Part shown: one piece after another, positions 1 through 10,819 of the stretch | Position numbering within the stretch: position 1 is the stretch's first letter | How the letters are laid out: each line of letters opens with the position of its first letter | Source of the DNA: Margaritispora aquatica | Lineage: Eukaryota > Ascomycota > Leotiomycetes > Helotiales > Discinellaceae | Assembly: GCA_007644065.1 (NCBI GenBank) | Contig: VJWN01000014.1 | Span: 372,001-436,000, forward strand | DNA length: 64,000 nt | Reading direction: 5' to 3' | Made by a program: the position numbers and the translations under genes | The notes under the pieces: generated by a model | Told to the model about the DNA's origin: nothing | Databases searched by the model: none | The model's input: the letters and a program-made list of their open reading frames with translations, nothing else

Positions 1-2544
1 TCAAGAGAGTTCGCTCCCTACTTTGCTACCAAACCCATGCACAAAACTGTAACCTTACTGCAAGCGCCATCCTTTGTCGGCTTCTTCATCTTCTATTTGT
101 GAGCGTGGTCTCTTGTTAACGGAGGAGGAGACGGCTGGGTTGATGGAAATATGAGACCAATGAAGAACATCAGAGAAATTATGGTAGGCTTGGTGATATC
201 CAAAATCGGCTTTCTTGGTTGACCAACAGTAATTAATAGGTGTGAAAGTATGTCACAAGGAGAAAAGAAGGTGTTGGGATATGTAATCATGAACGAATCT
301 AAATCTTCGGAAAATTTCGATAATTTAGTATTGCCTCTCTACATCAAGCTCCGTTGTAGAGATACAAGCAGATCCGCTCGCTAATTTCAAATTTATCATA
401 TTTAGGCCATAATTTCCTCTTATCTCTTATTGTCTGATCAAAACAGCATTATTGGCTGTTTAGGAGAGAGCTCAACCCATGTTGTAAATATTACACATAC
501 ACAATCTCAAGCGAAAACCGAGTTTTCCCTCCCAACTCGCAACCTAGTCAAGGATTAGCTTGCCATAGTTCTCTTCCGTCAGAATAAAGACCTACTAGGA
601 CAAGATCGTGTTCTATAACCACCATTGACACAAGTATACAAAGCCGTCGTGACCTTGCCACCAGGTTTAGTAACGTTAAACCCTCCAGAGAATCACTGTC
701 TTTGACTCACGAACCCACTCCTTTACTGCAGAGCAAAGAAAAAAGTATCTTGGCGCACCCAATCACGAAGCCATCTCAGGCTTCTTTAAAATTTTGGAGT
801 TCGACCCTTGCTTTTGACATGCTCGTAAATTAGCTGTCCAGCTCATCGCACGCAAGGTCTGGACTTAGAGTCGTTAGTCCCAGAGGTGAATCCTACATTG
901 GCTGGCACGAGATTGCTTGATGAGACGGGGAGAACTGTGGGAGGTTCGAATTCAGAAAAAATTGTTCAGCCTCTTCTACTACATAAATAATATATGTGTA
1001 ATATACGACTGCCGCACGCACCTTTCTTGAGGGAAGTGAGTAAGAGGTCTGTCTAGGTACCTTACCATCTCCCTTCGCTTATCTTCGCTTAGCCATGATT
1101 AGCGATGAAAAAAGTGGGTATGAAATAAATCATTCAGCTTCAAGTTTTCGAGTTGAAGATCGCTAGACTTAAGGAAAGGAAGTAGGTTTGGGCTCTGTTC
1201 GTGCTTTCTCTCGGACTGAGGTGAATCATCGCACTTCATTGGGATATTGCTTGAAAATAAAGTGAATGTTAGTTCATTAACACTTTGTAGGTATTAGTCA
1301 ACGATTACGCGTTTTATTCAGCATTGATGTTTCAGAAAAGAAGATCGAGACAAGGCATAACTTGGTATTGCGGAGGTCAATTCGCGAGACTCGTTGCGCG
1401 AATGATTGATCAAAGATACCTAAACGCGACCTTTGATTGGCCTGCCTAAGTCTTGTTGCACATCGACATTTTCATCATTGTTGAAGTTGCTACTTTGATC
1501 TGCGACTGGAAGTTACAAATGATAGACTTCTTGTTATATAATACTCCTACAGCCGAGAAATTTCGATGTACTGGAAAATAAAGCGCCTTTGGCTCAATTG
1601 GCAATAGCTCATCGGTCCAAAATTCGGCAACATTTGGCAAAGGTAGGTGAAGGTTGAGACATGCAACAAATTGACAACGTTCTCTATCTTTGTGTTCAAC
1701 TTCGGCTGTATACATCGTGGCTCAAAAAAAGGGTTTGTTGTATTTCTCGAAGTTCTACAGTTGGTGAAAGAATACTTTGATATACCAAGTCAAGGCCACG
1801 TTTACACATTGTTAAGATAATTGTTTGATGGAATTAGTTCTATCTCAATGTCGCAAAACATTTAGAGCATCGAGCGACGTGCAACAAAACTTTCGCGCTG
1901 ATTGTGACACGTGAATACGGCAAATTAGGAGATGAACTGGCGATAATTAGTGTTGATATCTCGAGGTAGTATCTCCATATACTCTTTTATACCAAAGTAG
2001 GACTGTTTTTTGATTTGGCTTCCAAAGATTTCTGAATACCTATTTAACACCTTGCCTCGGCATGGCAAGTCGACGCACCTTGTGGAAAGAACGCACCTGG
2101 GGCGAAGGACTACAATAATCTTGTGGATATCTTGCATTTATCGCCATTGCAACTTCTGTTCAGAAGCTGTGCTATGCCAAGGTGAAAAGCACTGTACATC
2201 TTTGCCAGCCAGGCAAACACAGAGCTGGTACAGCAACATAGTGGCACAAGATTACTTCGGCTCAGACAGTTTTTGTTGTTTTACTTTCTTTGTGAGCTCA
2301 TTGCTTGCTCTATGTAGGTATGATATTACATGGTAAATTAGATGTGTACAGACAGTATAGGAAAGCCACTCGTATCTTCCACCTCCCTTATACCATCGAA
2401 AGACCTCCACTCCTGGCCATGTAGAGAGCACGAAACGTGCCTCAGGGTATTGAGTCGATCACATCTTCCAGAGGCGTCGTCGAGCCACGAAAATACCAAG
2501 TATGCCAACCATTCCAAATGCACCCACCAACATCCCACGTTCTC
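1..2544. other. gene-free stretch at window start
   Basis: No open frame here carries a recognisable domain, and the short frames on both strands lack splice context or conserved composition. Positions 2338-2544 lie just 3' of the FKBP gene on the minus strand and probably hold its 3' untranslated region. A GGTTCGAATTC string near 935-945 resembles a tRNA B box but has no matching A box or stem. Confidence 0.5.
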
Positions 2545-3196
2545 CTACAATTCGTTGTGTTCCTGTCCATCGCCATCCGAGTCAGCAACCACGACCTTAA
2601 TTGCTTCGGCTACTTTTTCAGCAGCATCTGCAACAACATTCTTCACACCTTCAGTGGCCTCTGCCGCAACGCTGCTTGCAGTCTTCTCAATGATGCTTTC
2701 TGGTGCTTTCACTCCGGCAATGCCCATCAACTCAGTCTCGAAGACTATTATGTGTTAGTATATGTGCAGATAAGAGGAGTGGTAGGCCTACTGAGAGTGC
2801 TGTCGGCCGGGATAGGTCCCATTGCCCTTGAGCCATAACCGAACTCAGGTGGGATTGTGAGGGTCCTCTTCTCGCCGATGCACATATCAAGGAGGTTGTC
2901 ATCCCATCTACCAGGCCATTAGTCCTTGCTACTTCGCAGAATCATGACGCAACGCACCCCTTGATGACGCTTCCCTGTCCAACAACAAAGCTCAATGGCT
3001 GGCCCCTCTTGTAACTGGTATCAAACTCAGATCCATCCGAAGCTAAAGTTCCTCGATAATGAACAGAGATCTTATCTCCCTTCTGGGACTTCCTCTCGCA
3101 TTCCACAGCACGGGTTACGTCGATCTTGACCTCTTCGCCAGCGATGGCTACAGAAGCAGAGGCTAGGACAGCCAGAGACAAGGTGAGGAAGCGCAT
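2545..3196 (-). CDS. FKBP2: ER-luminal FKBP-type peptidyl-prolyl isomerase (FKBP2 type)
   Basis: Three exons, 3196-2958, 2907-2792 and 2744-2545, join to 184 residues. Introns of 50 and 47 nt have GTGCGT and GTAGGC donors, CTAAT/ACTAAC branch sites and TAG acceptors. Residues 1-19 ([19 protein letters not shown]) form a signal peptide, so I start at 3196 rather than at the frame's earlier Met. The FKBP fold follows: the VHYRGTL strand, [15 protein letters not shown] across intron 1, GYGSR and IFETEL across intron 2. These include the Tyr, Phe, Asp, Trp and Phe pocket residues of the family. After the domain comes an Ala/Glu/Lys-rich helical tail of about 45 residues ending in HNEL, a variant of the HDEL/KDEL retrieval signal. 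The protein should catalyse Xaa-Pro isomerisation during folding in the ER lumen. The tail is longer than in minimal FKBP2 proteins. Confidence 0.93.
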
Positions 3197-4491
3197 ATTG
3201 ATCAATTGTTCTGTAGTTTTGTGTGTAAGCTTTTGCTGATGTATTTCGTAGAATGAAGTCAAGCCGTACCTTGAGAAAGGGAGGGTTGTTCTGGACACGT
3301 TGAAGTTATTGACGGTGAGTGAATGTACTACTCCGCAACGAATTGGATCAAGGAATTGGAGATGTACACCACAAGGGAACTCGATTGGATCAATGGTGGG
3401 GAAATGACTGGATTGGGACTAGCAGGATTTCGGCCCGTCTTTTGGCCGGAGGCGCTCGACGACACGTCTTCCCCGCTCTCGCTTCTTATTTCCTACAGTA
3501 CTGCACCTTATTTCTCAATCTATCATCTATTGACGAACAAGTATCTTCGTCGTGTTGCGCCCCTGAGCATACACATACTTCCTTTCATTGCCCCTTTCAA
3601 GTGTTATATCAAGTCACGAGTTTCAGCTACAAACACCAGTTCAGTCCAGTACCCACTTCCGGAAGGCTGTACAAGTGGTGCCTAGAATCTCAGCACCTAT
3701 TTTTCAGCTCAACCATTGTTTCCATGATCATTTTGCCCATAGTTCAAGGCAACAAGGTTCATTTGCTGCTCTCCTACTCTCAGGCTCTCCTACAGTGGAG
3801 AAAATGCCGCAAAAGGGTTGGGAAAGATTTCGAGAAAGTCGAATCTTTATGTTTGTCAAGTTGTTGGACTGTCTCGAACTGTCAGCCCTACAAACAAGCC
3901 CACCGAAAGCCCGATGGTATGCCATTGCGCAGTTTGCTTTGCCTCCTACACAAGCCTCTAACTTGTCTCCACCACCGGCTCTCTACCAAAAATCTTGCGG
4001 GTATGATTCGTTAGACGCCTGTTCAGGGTCTACTCTCGTGGCATCTCTGTTGTGGCGGAGACAACGGCAAAACTCGCGGTTACGTCTGCCGTCATATCAA
4101 TTGATCAGACCGGTAAGTTTGTTCTCTCACCGACGGGTTCTTTTGAGCTCTATGAGGTTTGTTTCTGTCTCAATGAATTTGGCGCAGCACTCGGTCTGGC
4201 AGCAATCAGAGCCCAAAGCCATGCTTGATTACCAGTATGAGAAGTTGGCATCTCGGTCAAGAAAGCCCCTAGGTAGTGTAAAGCCTCCCATTGATTGCTA
4301 CTTTGTCGCATTAAGGTAACACCCAGAATGATCCTATAAGTTTAAGTACAATTCCTCTTCTCTAGAAACTTAACCAGCAGACTTCACCTACTCTTGCAGC
4401 AAAAACACCCAGCTCTTGACTTCTACCAGAAACCAGAAAACCAACTTCATAACTACACCACAAAAGAAAACACCACTTCTCCAAGATCATA
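3197..4491. other. intergenic region between divergent genes
   Basis: This is the shared upstream region of the FKBP gene (minus) and the small gene at 4492 (plus). Several overlapping open frames of 120-243 codons run on the plus strand (3319-4319), but they overlap each other in different frames and have no domain-like composition, so none is called. The last 150 bases before 4492 are A/C-rich and G-poor, typical of a fungal 5' leader. Confidence 0.5.
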
Positions 4492-4869
4492 ATGTCTGAT
4501 TCTCGACGCACTACCACAATCATCCACTCTCGTGCCTCCTCCTCTGACTCTCGTTCTTCTACAACAAGCAGAGATTCCATGGAAGCCCGCTACTCTACAG
4601 GTACTTCAACAGGTGGCGGACGCAGATCGGAGGCTAGCGAGAGAATTGTTGAACGCCTTCGAGTTCCCGACAATGGTTCGTATTTGAATGCTGAATATCC
4701 ATATCACCTCACATCTAATTATTTTGATACAGACCGACACTACATCGAAGTTACTACCACAAAAAAAGCTCGAATCATCCATCATGACATGGGCATTCGT
4801 GACCCTAATGCTCCTCGTACATCCGACGCAAGATATGAGGACTACAACAGGCCTCAGAATCGCCGATAA
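4492..4869 (+). CDS. small hydrophilic protein of unknown function
   Basis: I do not recognise this gene. The ATG sits in a good fungal context (AAGATCATAATG) after an A/C-rich leader. The uninterrupted frame gives 125 residues. The first half is Ser/Arg/Thr-rich and probably disordered. The second half is polar with His, Tyr and Lys. A 57-nt segment (4676-4732) has a GTTCGT start, a TCTAAT branch-like site and an ATACAG end. Its length is a multiple of three, so removing it leaves a 106-residue protein that joins VPDN to DRHYIEV. The spliced form looks more natural because the removed part reads like intron. No signal peptide or membrane segment is visible. Confidence 0.5.
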   Translation: MSDSRRTTTIIHSRASSSDSRSSTTSRDSMEARYSTGTSTGGGRRSEASERIVERLRVPDNGSYLNAEYPYHLTSNYFDTDRHYIEVTTTKKARIIHHDMGIRDPNAPRTSDARYEDYNRPQNRR

Positions 4870-6362
4870 AAGTCTACTAGAGAATCGTTAGGCAGTCCTA
4901 TGAGGCCAATTATTGGACAGCAGATACATGGCGCAGAGATATCAGGGCTGGAGGGGTTTCTTAGCGAGGCGGATCATCACCTCGTCTTTACAACATGGTT
5001 GTCCTTGTTATATGGTTGTACTTGTTATTTGGCGCTGTTTTGATATTGTATTATGGTTGGGCGAGAGACGTGTTTGGATAGGCTTAGGACATGGGCAGCC
5101 AGAGGGTGGCACGCTTCTGATGAAGCATATGGTTTGATATTATACCATGTATTTCTACAGCAGGGAGGAGCCGGATGAATTAGAATGTAAAACAATGTAC
5201 TGGAATTTGTCATAAACACATTTCCTATGTCGATGCTGTCGTGTGCTTGATTGTGTGTGACTAATGCCCCGTAAGCAAGGCTTTCATTACTCCTACTCGT
5301 CTAGGACAGCCCCATTGGATTGCCTTCTTGTTTCACTGTTGCACCGGTTTGTGCTGTGTGTATGACCAGATGATGCACTCTTCATCAGATCTCAGTTCCA
5401 AAACAATCTGCACACAATCAATCATCTCATCTGTGGAGCATCACCTAGGCTTCTTCGCCACCACACGATTACTACTTCCCCGAGCTCTAACGTAGCTATT
5501 AGGCTTAACAGTACCTATTATCACAAAGACGTGAGTAGAAACGCAGTCACTTCATGCTTCGCCATCTTGGTCCTTCTTTCAATAATCGAGTTTGTCCTGT
5601 GTGTGGTTCTGTTGGGTCATTTGGGCTGCTTCAAGATATCACACGTAACTTTACTTGTATGATCTGAGGCTGGACCAGAGTTGAGAAAACGACATAACTA
5701 AGCCTTTATTGATAGCAAGATTGGGAGGTAAGAGTCTTATTCGTTGGCTGGTCGTTGTAATTAGAAACCTTCAGTGTCGCTTCGATGTGGTAGGTGCTTG
5801 CATAGTAATATCCATGGGGAAGCTCGGAAAGCTGCATCTGCACCTTCAAACATCCCTATACATACCTAAGATGACTATATTATTCTTGAATAGTAGGTAT
5901 TATTGTATTATCTACAAGTATTCAAAAGATCTAAATATATTGAGACTTGAAATTTTAGAAAAAACGTAAAGTTAGTTTACAGATTGATTGGTTCCAACCT
6001 AGAGGCGATCGAAGTGAATCTGCGAAAGTATATCAGAATCTTCCTTCATGGGGAAGCCATCAGCAAAAACATGGAAACATATAGGTCACTTGAAAGGGAT
6101 AATTTGGTAGGTGATGGCTCTGATAGAGCTGATGCGTTGTAGTGGTTGCATTCAGAGGACCAATGCCAAATTCCTCGCTTGCCCAGATTTTAGGGAGCAA
6201 ACTCAACTGGCTAGGTATGAAAGTTTTTTGGTGTTTATTGTCCGCCATAGCAGACTGGACTTTAATTCTCAGCCTCAAATATTCATCCGATCGTGTTCCA
6301 TCGAATGTCGGTTTTTACACGACTGTTGGAATCAGGCTCGTTTTCATCCCAATTCAGCATCC
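4870..6362. other. intergenic region
   Basis: No supported gene. The part just after 4870 is likely the 3' untranslated region of the small plus-strand gene. Around 5870-5970 the DNA is strongly AT-rich. The segment next to 6362 is probably the 3' end of the minus-strand gene at 6363. Confidence 0.45.
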
Positions 6363-6668
6363 TCACTCCTCGTCGCCATCCAAGTCCATAATCTCATCTC
6401 CGTCTCCATCACCATCACCATCACCATCTCCATTCAACTTCACCTCCTCACTCCCAAGCTCATCCTTGACCTTGACTTTATCCTTAGCCACAGCGTCAGC
6501 CTTGGACTTAGACAGCGAACAAGCCATGTGATACGACCAAGTTGGCGAGTCCACCAACTTTCCCGCAGCTTTGCATCGCCTAGGGTTCTTGCAGTTCTTG
6601 ACATACATGGGGCATGATTCAATTCGAAGCTTGCAGGTGAGGCACTTCAGGTAGAGGAAGTCGCACAT
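6363..6668 (-). CDS. small Cys-containing protein with acidic Gly-Asp repeat tail
   Basis: I do not recognise this gene. An ATG at 6668 in a strong context (AAGAACAAAATG), after a long A/C-rich leader, opens a 101-residue intronless frame. The N-terminal half has seven cysteines, including CLTCKLRIESC and NCKNPRRC, and could bind metal or form disulfides. The middle is Lys/Asp-rich. The C-terminus has six Gly-Asp pairs followed by EIMDLDGDEE, encoded by a GAT/GGC-type hexanucleotide repeat likely to vary in copy number. There is no signal peptide, so a cytosolic or nuclear location is more likely. The frame extends upstream of 6668 without another ATG. Confidence 0.45.
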   Translation of the reverse strand: MCDFLYLKCLTCKLRIESCPMYVKNCKNPRRCKAAGKLVDSPTWSYHMACSLSKSKADAVAKDKVKVKDELGSEEVKLNGDGDGDGDGDGDEIMDLDGDEE

Positions 6669-7951
6669 TTTGTTCTTCTTCCTCTTTGATGGATCTGGCT
6701 TTCTTCGGATTTTTCGAAAATGTTGTGCTTGCAGCACTTTGCGAATGGTGCTCGTGGTTGGAGATCTTCGGTGGTGTCTGTCGTGAATCCAAGAATGTGA
6801 CTTTGCTGTGATTCTCTGAGTTTTCTTTTGCTTGGAGGTTGGTGGGAGGTAATTGGATGTTTTGTGGTTTGGTTTGGGTTAGGTTGTTGACGTCGAGGTT
6901 AGAATCTGGGGATTTGGGAATTTAGGCGTAGGGGGAAAGGGGCGAAGAAGCGCAAGGCTGGATGGAATTTATGTCTGTGAAGGCAACACAAGCGAAATAT
7001 ATTATTCACCAAATATTCAGCATCGGGAGGGTGATTTGCCTTGATAATATAGTGGTGGTTTTCAAGTGTCGAATCACTATTTCTCTTCACCCCGTCGTCC
7101 CTTCAACCATGTGCGCCTTCTACCTCGTCTATTCACTGTCACCATAATTGAATATTCGCAACACAATTTTGTTTCTCTTACACTAGCACTTCGGCTGTAG
7201 GCTCTTGGTTGTATTGTTAATCTCCGTAACCTTTCTCCATAGCTAGGACACCAGCGACGTGTTGACCAAGCTCGACATGGGTACACTCTATGGCAGAACT
7301 TTCCTGCTGACGTTCAATTCCGTGTTTGCTCGGAGTCTACTAAGATTTCACTGCAGATCGTACAGATGAGGTACTGATACTCGCTGAGCGCAAAGTTTGT
7401 TGGGGTTGCGTTTGGATTCGGTGTGGCGATGTTAGCAGATGTTGGGCTGATAATTATCTTGTAGTTTTGACTTGATAATATGTTTTTAGTTGTGTAAACA
7501 TAAGATGGGCAGGAGAACAGAAAGAATTAAGAACCTGGGTCTATACAAGTTAGGGCGGCTAGATGTGATGTTTTAGAAAATGTTTCTCGAGTATTGCTCA
7601 TTCCTTGATTACATTACTACTCTCTCGCTTACAATATATATATCCCCCATGTCAACAATGCATGTACATGGCAGCTTCCACAAACTTAACACACTGACTA
7701 TCCTAGATTCCTAGCTGCCCAACATTGCAATGGATTGGCATCTAGCAAAGTTGCGTTTCTCAGGAGGCTATTGCTGAGAAGGTACAACCCATGCTTGCCT
7801 GGCGAACCATCACTGCATTCCGTGATGGAGTTGTCGCCGCACAGAAAGTTGCAATGTGTTACTAAAGAGTAAAGAAATCTCTGGTCTTTCTTGCCATTCC
7901 AAGCATGTCCTCAAAGTCTGCTGCACATGCATCAACCTCATTTTGATAGAG
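6669..7951. other. intergenic region
   Basis: The first roughly 230 bases read as an A/C-rich 5' leader for the minus-strand gene starting at 6668. I see no supported gene in the rest. Confidence 0.45.
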
Positions 7952-8409
7952 TCAATCATGCCACCCATCACCTTCCACTGTTTTTGATCCTCCTATTGCC
8001 CTGGATGAAGCAAGCTCTGCTTCAGAAAGTTGAAATTTACCACAACGCTTGGAGATTCTTTTCCCCTTTAAACTTCCGGCTTCTAATTGCAAATTGACCG
8101 ACTCAATCGTTTCTAATTTCTGGATCTCAGGAAACATCTTCCTAGACTTCCGCTCCAAGTCTTCCACTAAACCCCGAATCATGGTTTCATTGTCCTGATA
8201 CCTCTGCGCAAGCAAAGATCGCAACTCGCCTACGGAGCTTTTCGCTTCATCAAGTTCCCCTGTTGTCTCCACGATGAAACCTTGGAATAAAGCACTCATT
8301 TCCTCGCTTTGGTTTGGTAAACAATGTCGAAGTCATCGATCATGACTTGCATATCCTCTTTCAGCATCTGTCGAAGCTCTTTACAAATTGAATCCATTTT
8401 ATTATTCAT
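7952..8409 (-). pseudogene. coiled-coil protein locus split by an apparent -1 frameshift
   Basis: Two overlapping frames run on the minus strand. The first starts with ATG at 8409, gives 37 codons of charged helix (KELRQMLKEDMQVMIDDFD) and stops at 8296. The second starts inside it at 8299 in an ATGA overlap and gives 115 residues, also charged helix (GELRSLLAQRYQDNETMIRG, LVEDLERKSRK) with a Ser/Lys-rich tail. Adding one base around 8316-8325 would join them into one coiled-coil protein. The gap is too small for an intron. The first frame stays open upstream of 8409 and, across a possible GTACGT...TTTCAG intron (about 8491-8549), to about 8730, so the true N-terminus may lie further upstream. 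No domain is recognised. It faces away from the C48-like gene at 9048. It could be two small genes, an annotation of one gene with a sequencing error, or a decaying gene. Confidence 0.35.
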
Positions 8410-9047
8410 TTTGTAAGGCGTTTGCCGTTGAGAAAGAACGCTCGCTGCTATTTGTGACAGAGACTGGTGAACGCAATGATTTTCGTAAAATTCGAAAGTT
8501 AGGTCTACCTGAAATTGGCTGATCAGATTATCATTTCAAGATTAATAGTCTCTCTGACGTACTTGAGTATCTATATAAGCCACTAGCCTCCCAGACTTGA
8601 CAGGTAAACACGAAGTGCGATATTTGATGCAAAAGTCAACCAAAAAGGAAGATCTCGGTGAAACTCGCCAGTCACAAGCTTGCAGGGAGCTGATCACAGG
8701 GTTTTTGGCACCAGCGGTTTTACTTAAGTCCTAGGCTGCAAGGCGGACCAATAGACATATTTGTACACCTGCGACAGGTGCTTGAGCATCAGAGCCTCGT
8801 ATGTTACTTTACAATAATTGCAAGTTTGTATAATTTTACCCTCGCGACACGGTTTGGAAGACTGAACCGTTTCTCTTGTATTTAAACTTTACCGAGTTCA
8901 GGTCAATTACGAACTGAAACTTTAAATGGTAGAGTCGCAAGACTAGTAATATGGAGAGCATAAAACCTAGGTAAGATCTTACGAGAGTCTTAAGACAAGA
9001 TGCCGGGTTAATCAAATAGAAGTTCGAAGACAGTATGTATTACTGTG
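8410..9047. promoter_or_regulatory. region between two divergent coiled-coil loci
   Basis: This 638-bp stretch separates the minus-strand coiled-coil locus from the plus-strand C48-like locus. The minus strand from 8410 to about 8730 may still be coding (see that entry). The rest, AT-rich with several TTTAAA/TATATAA strings, would serve as a shared promoter. Confidence 0.3.
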
Positions 9048-10485
9048 ATGATCGAGAACGGGAGCACGTTACTTCCCCACATAGGCAGTCTCCAATCGAC
9101 ACTGGCCCTCATCGAGAATCTGATAGCTCCAGGTCAGCCAACAGTGCTAGCCTTCCGGGATGAAACGTATAGCATAGACAAGTTCACGAGTGGGGTTCCT
9201 ACTCCAGTTATCACGCTTAGCAATGAGCTAGCTCTCGAACGAGAGAGATTCCAAGCCGAATTGAAAGAAGTCCGCGATGAGATGATACAGAAGATCAAAG
9301 CCAGAGATGAAGAGACGAAGCGAATTGTGCGAGAACTTCGAGACGACTATGTCCTAAAGCTTGTGTCCTTAGTCAAACAGAAAGAAGATCTGATGGACAT
9401 GATGAAAATGCTTCACGACACGCAAGTGGAGGAGATCAATAGTCGCTTTCTTGCAATCTTTGAGAACCAAAACAAGAAGCTTGAAGTTCTTCGAACAGAA
9501 GACCAAGGCGATGCGAGTGGTTTACCAAATCTACCACCCATAGTAGCGAAACAGCTTCAATGCAAGCCCTCTCCGGTTGAGGACTCGCCAATGTATGATA
9601 CATACAACGATGAGAGATCAATAATTGAAGTAGATAGTCCGGAACAGTCAGAATTCGATGGTGTTTACCTCAACTGTATGCAAATTCCTAGCAGCTATAC
9701 CGTCGTGCAACGAAAGTCGCTAATTCTAATCTTCTTCAGACTATGGCACAAAGAGTGCGAGAATCTTGTAAAACTGCATCTCAACTGAAGGTACTAACTA
9801 TGGCAGTAACAAAGGAAGACTATGATAAGATAGATATTGGAATCATTTCAAGGGAGGTGAGTTCGATTCGAAACCGATGTCGAGAAGTTTTCCAACAGTT
9901 CACAGATAATAGAATTCTGGACAAAGAACGGTGACCATTTCAACTTTGGACAACCGAAACTACTAACACAATCAGATATCTAACCAATGATAAAATGTAT
10001 AAGTATCCCGGTGCTCACATCGAGCTTTTAGCTCCGTGGAGGACAACCGACCACACCACTTGGGCCATTAAGCCAACAACAACACATTTCTTCCTCCCTA
10101 TCATATTTGGCGACCACTCTTCCCTGCTTCTAACGTCCGTCGTCGATGGCTTTGCAGTACACTATGATTCAAAACCACTCACGAATAAGTACCACGCCAT
10201 CAGAGTTACAGATGAGATTGCCAAGCTATTGGGAAAAACATCAAGCCTAAGGAAGATAATAGCCCGCAGCAAGAGAGGGTGGAGGATAGTGGCATTTTCA
10301 TGTGTGTTCAGATGAGGCATTTGCTGTTGGCTAGATTGTTGCAAATTGAGAGCACGGACAAGATCAGTGTTTCGATGAGTGGGAAGGTAGTCGATGTGAG
10401 AGGAGGACGAGCAACGATCAAGAAAGTCATTGATCTGTTTAGGAAGAATCCTGAAGCTTGTGGAATGGTAGTAATTGCCATCTAG
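9048..10485 (+). pseudogene. C48 (Ulp1/SENP-like) cysteine-protease paralogue, nucleophile Cys replaced by Ser and frame broken
   Basis: Exon 1 runs 9048 to about 9662 (205 residues), with a central charged coiled coil (ERERFQAELKEVRDEMIQK onward). A roughly 77-nt intron leads to exon 2 (9740-9930). A clear 45-nt intron (9931-9975, CTAAC branch, CAG end) leads to exon 3. The C-terminal part matches the C48 fold: DKERYLTND, then FGDHSSLLL with the catalytic His at 10115-10117 (the usual His-Trp is His-Ser here), then HYDS with the Asp at 10166-10168, then SPQQ, DSGIFMC and MRHLLLARLL, and a VVDVRGGR helix end. The usual DCG is DSG, so the nucleophile codon at 10288-10290 is AGT. Between HYDS and SPQQ the frame shifts by one base. 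The A5 run at 10234-10238 would restore it with one extra A. As written the frame stops at about 10315. Active relatives cleave SUMO or NEDD8 conjugates in the nucleus. This copy is probably inactive: a pseudogene, or a pseudoprotease if the frameshift is an assembly error. Confidence 0.7.
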
Positions 10486-10819
10486 TCATGAAGTGTTATC
10501 TTTGAGCAGTTTGGTGCTTCTCCAGCATGGCCAGAAGGGTAAGGCAGTCGAGAGCATTGAACTAAAGATGCACATTTTCAAGGAGAAAGCATTAGGGAAT
10601 TTAAGAGGCTCTTAGTTAGGAGAAATGAATGGTTATCAATAAGAAACATAACTAGAAAGATAATGACACAATATCTAATGATTCAACACATTCGCATTCA
10701 CCAAAAAAATTGGTTCTATGGTACCTGTAATCCCATAATTCAAAGCAAACATTCCTCAGAGATACACCAAAAGCAATCATCGAATCCATACACAAGGTCT
10801 TAGTAAGTACCAGAAATAT
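10486..10819. other. intergenic region between convergent genes
   Basis: AT-rich sequence between the ends of the C48-like locus (plus) and the membrane-protein gene (minus). It is probably 3' untranslated regions, and no gene is seen. Confidence 0.5.

Noticed and set aside
930..950. tRNA B-box-like string GGTTCGAATTC
   Set aside because: No A box at the right distance and no acceptor or anticodon stems could be drawn.
3319..4319. Plus-strand frames of 120, 231 and 243 codons
   Set aside because: They overlap in three frames, have no domain-like composition, and lie between two genes where promoter and leader sequence are expected.
7952..10485. Toxin-antitoxin-like or two-gene defence system from the divergent pair
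   Set aside because: The pair is head to head and both are coiled-coil, but one shows a decayed C48 domain and neither has a toxin or sensor domain. Decay explains it better.
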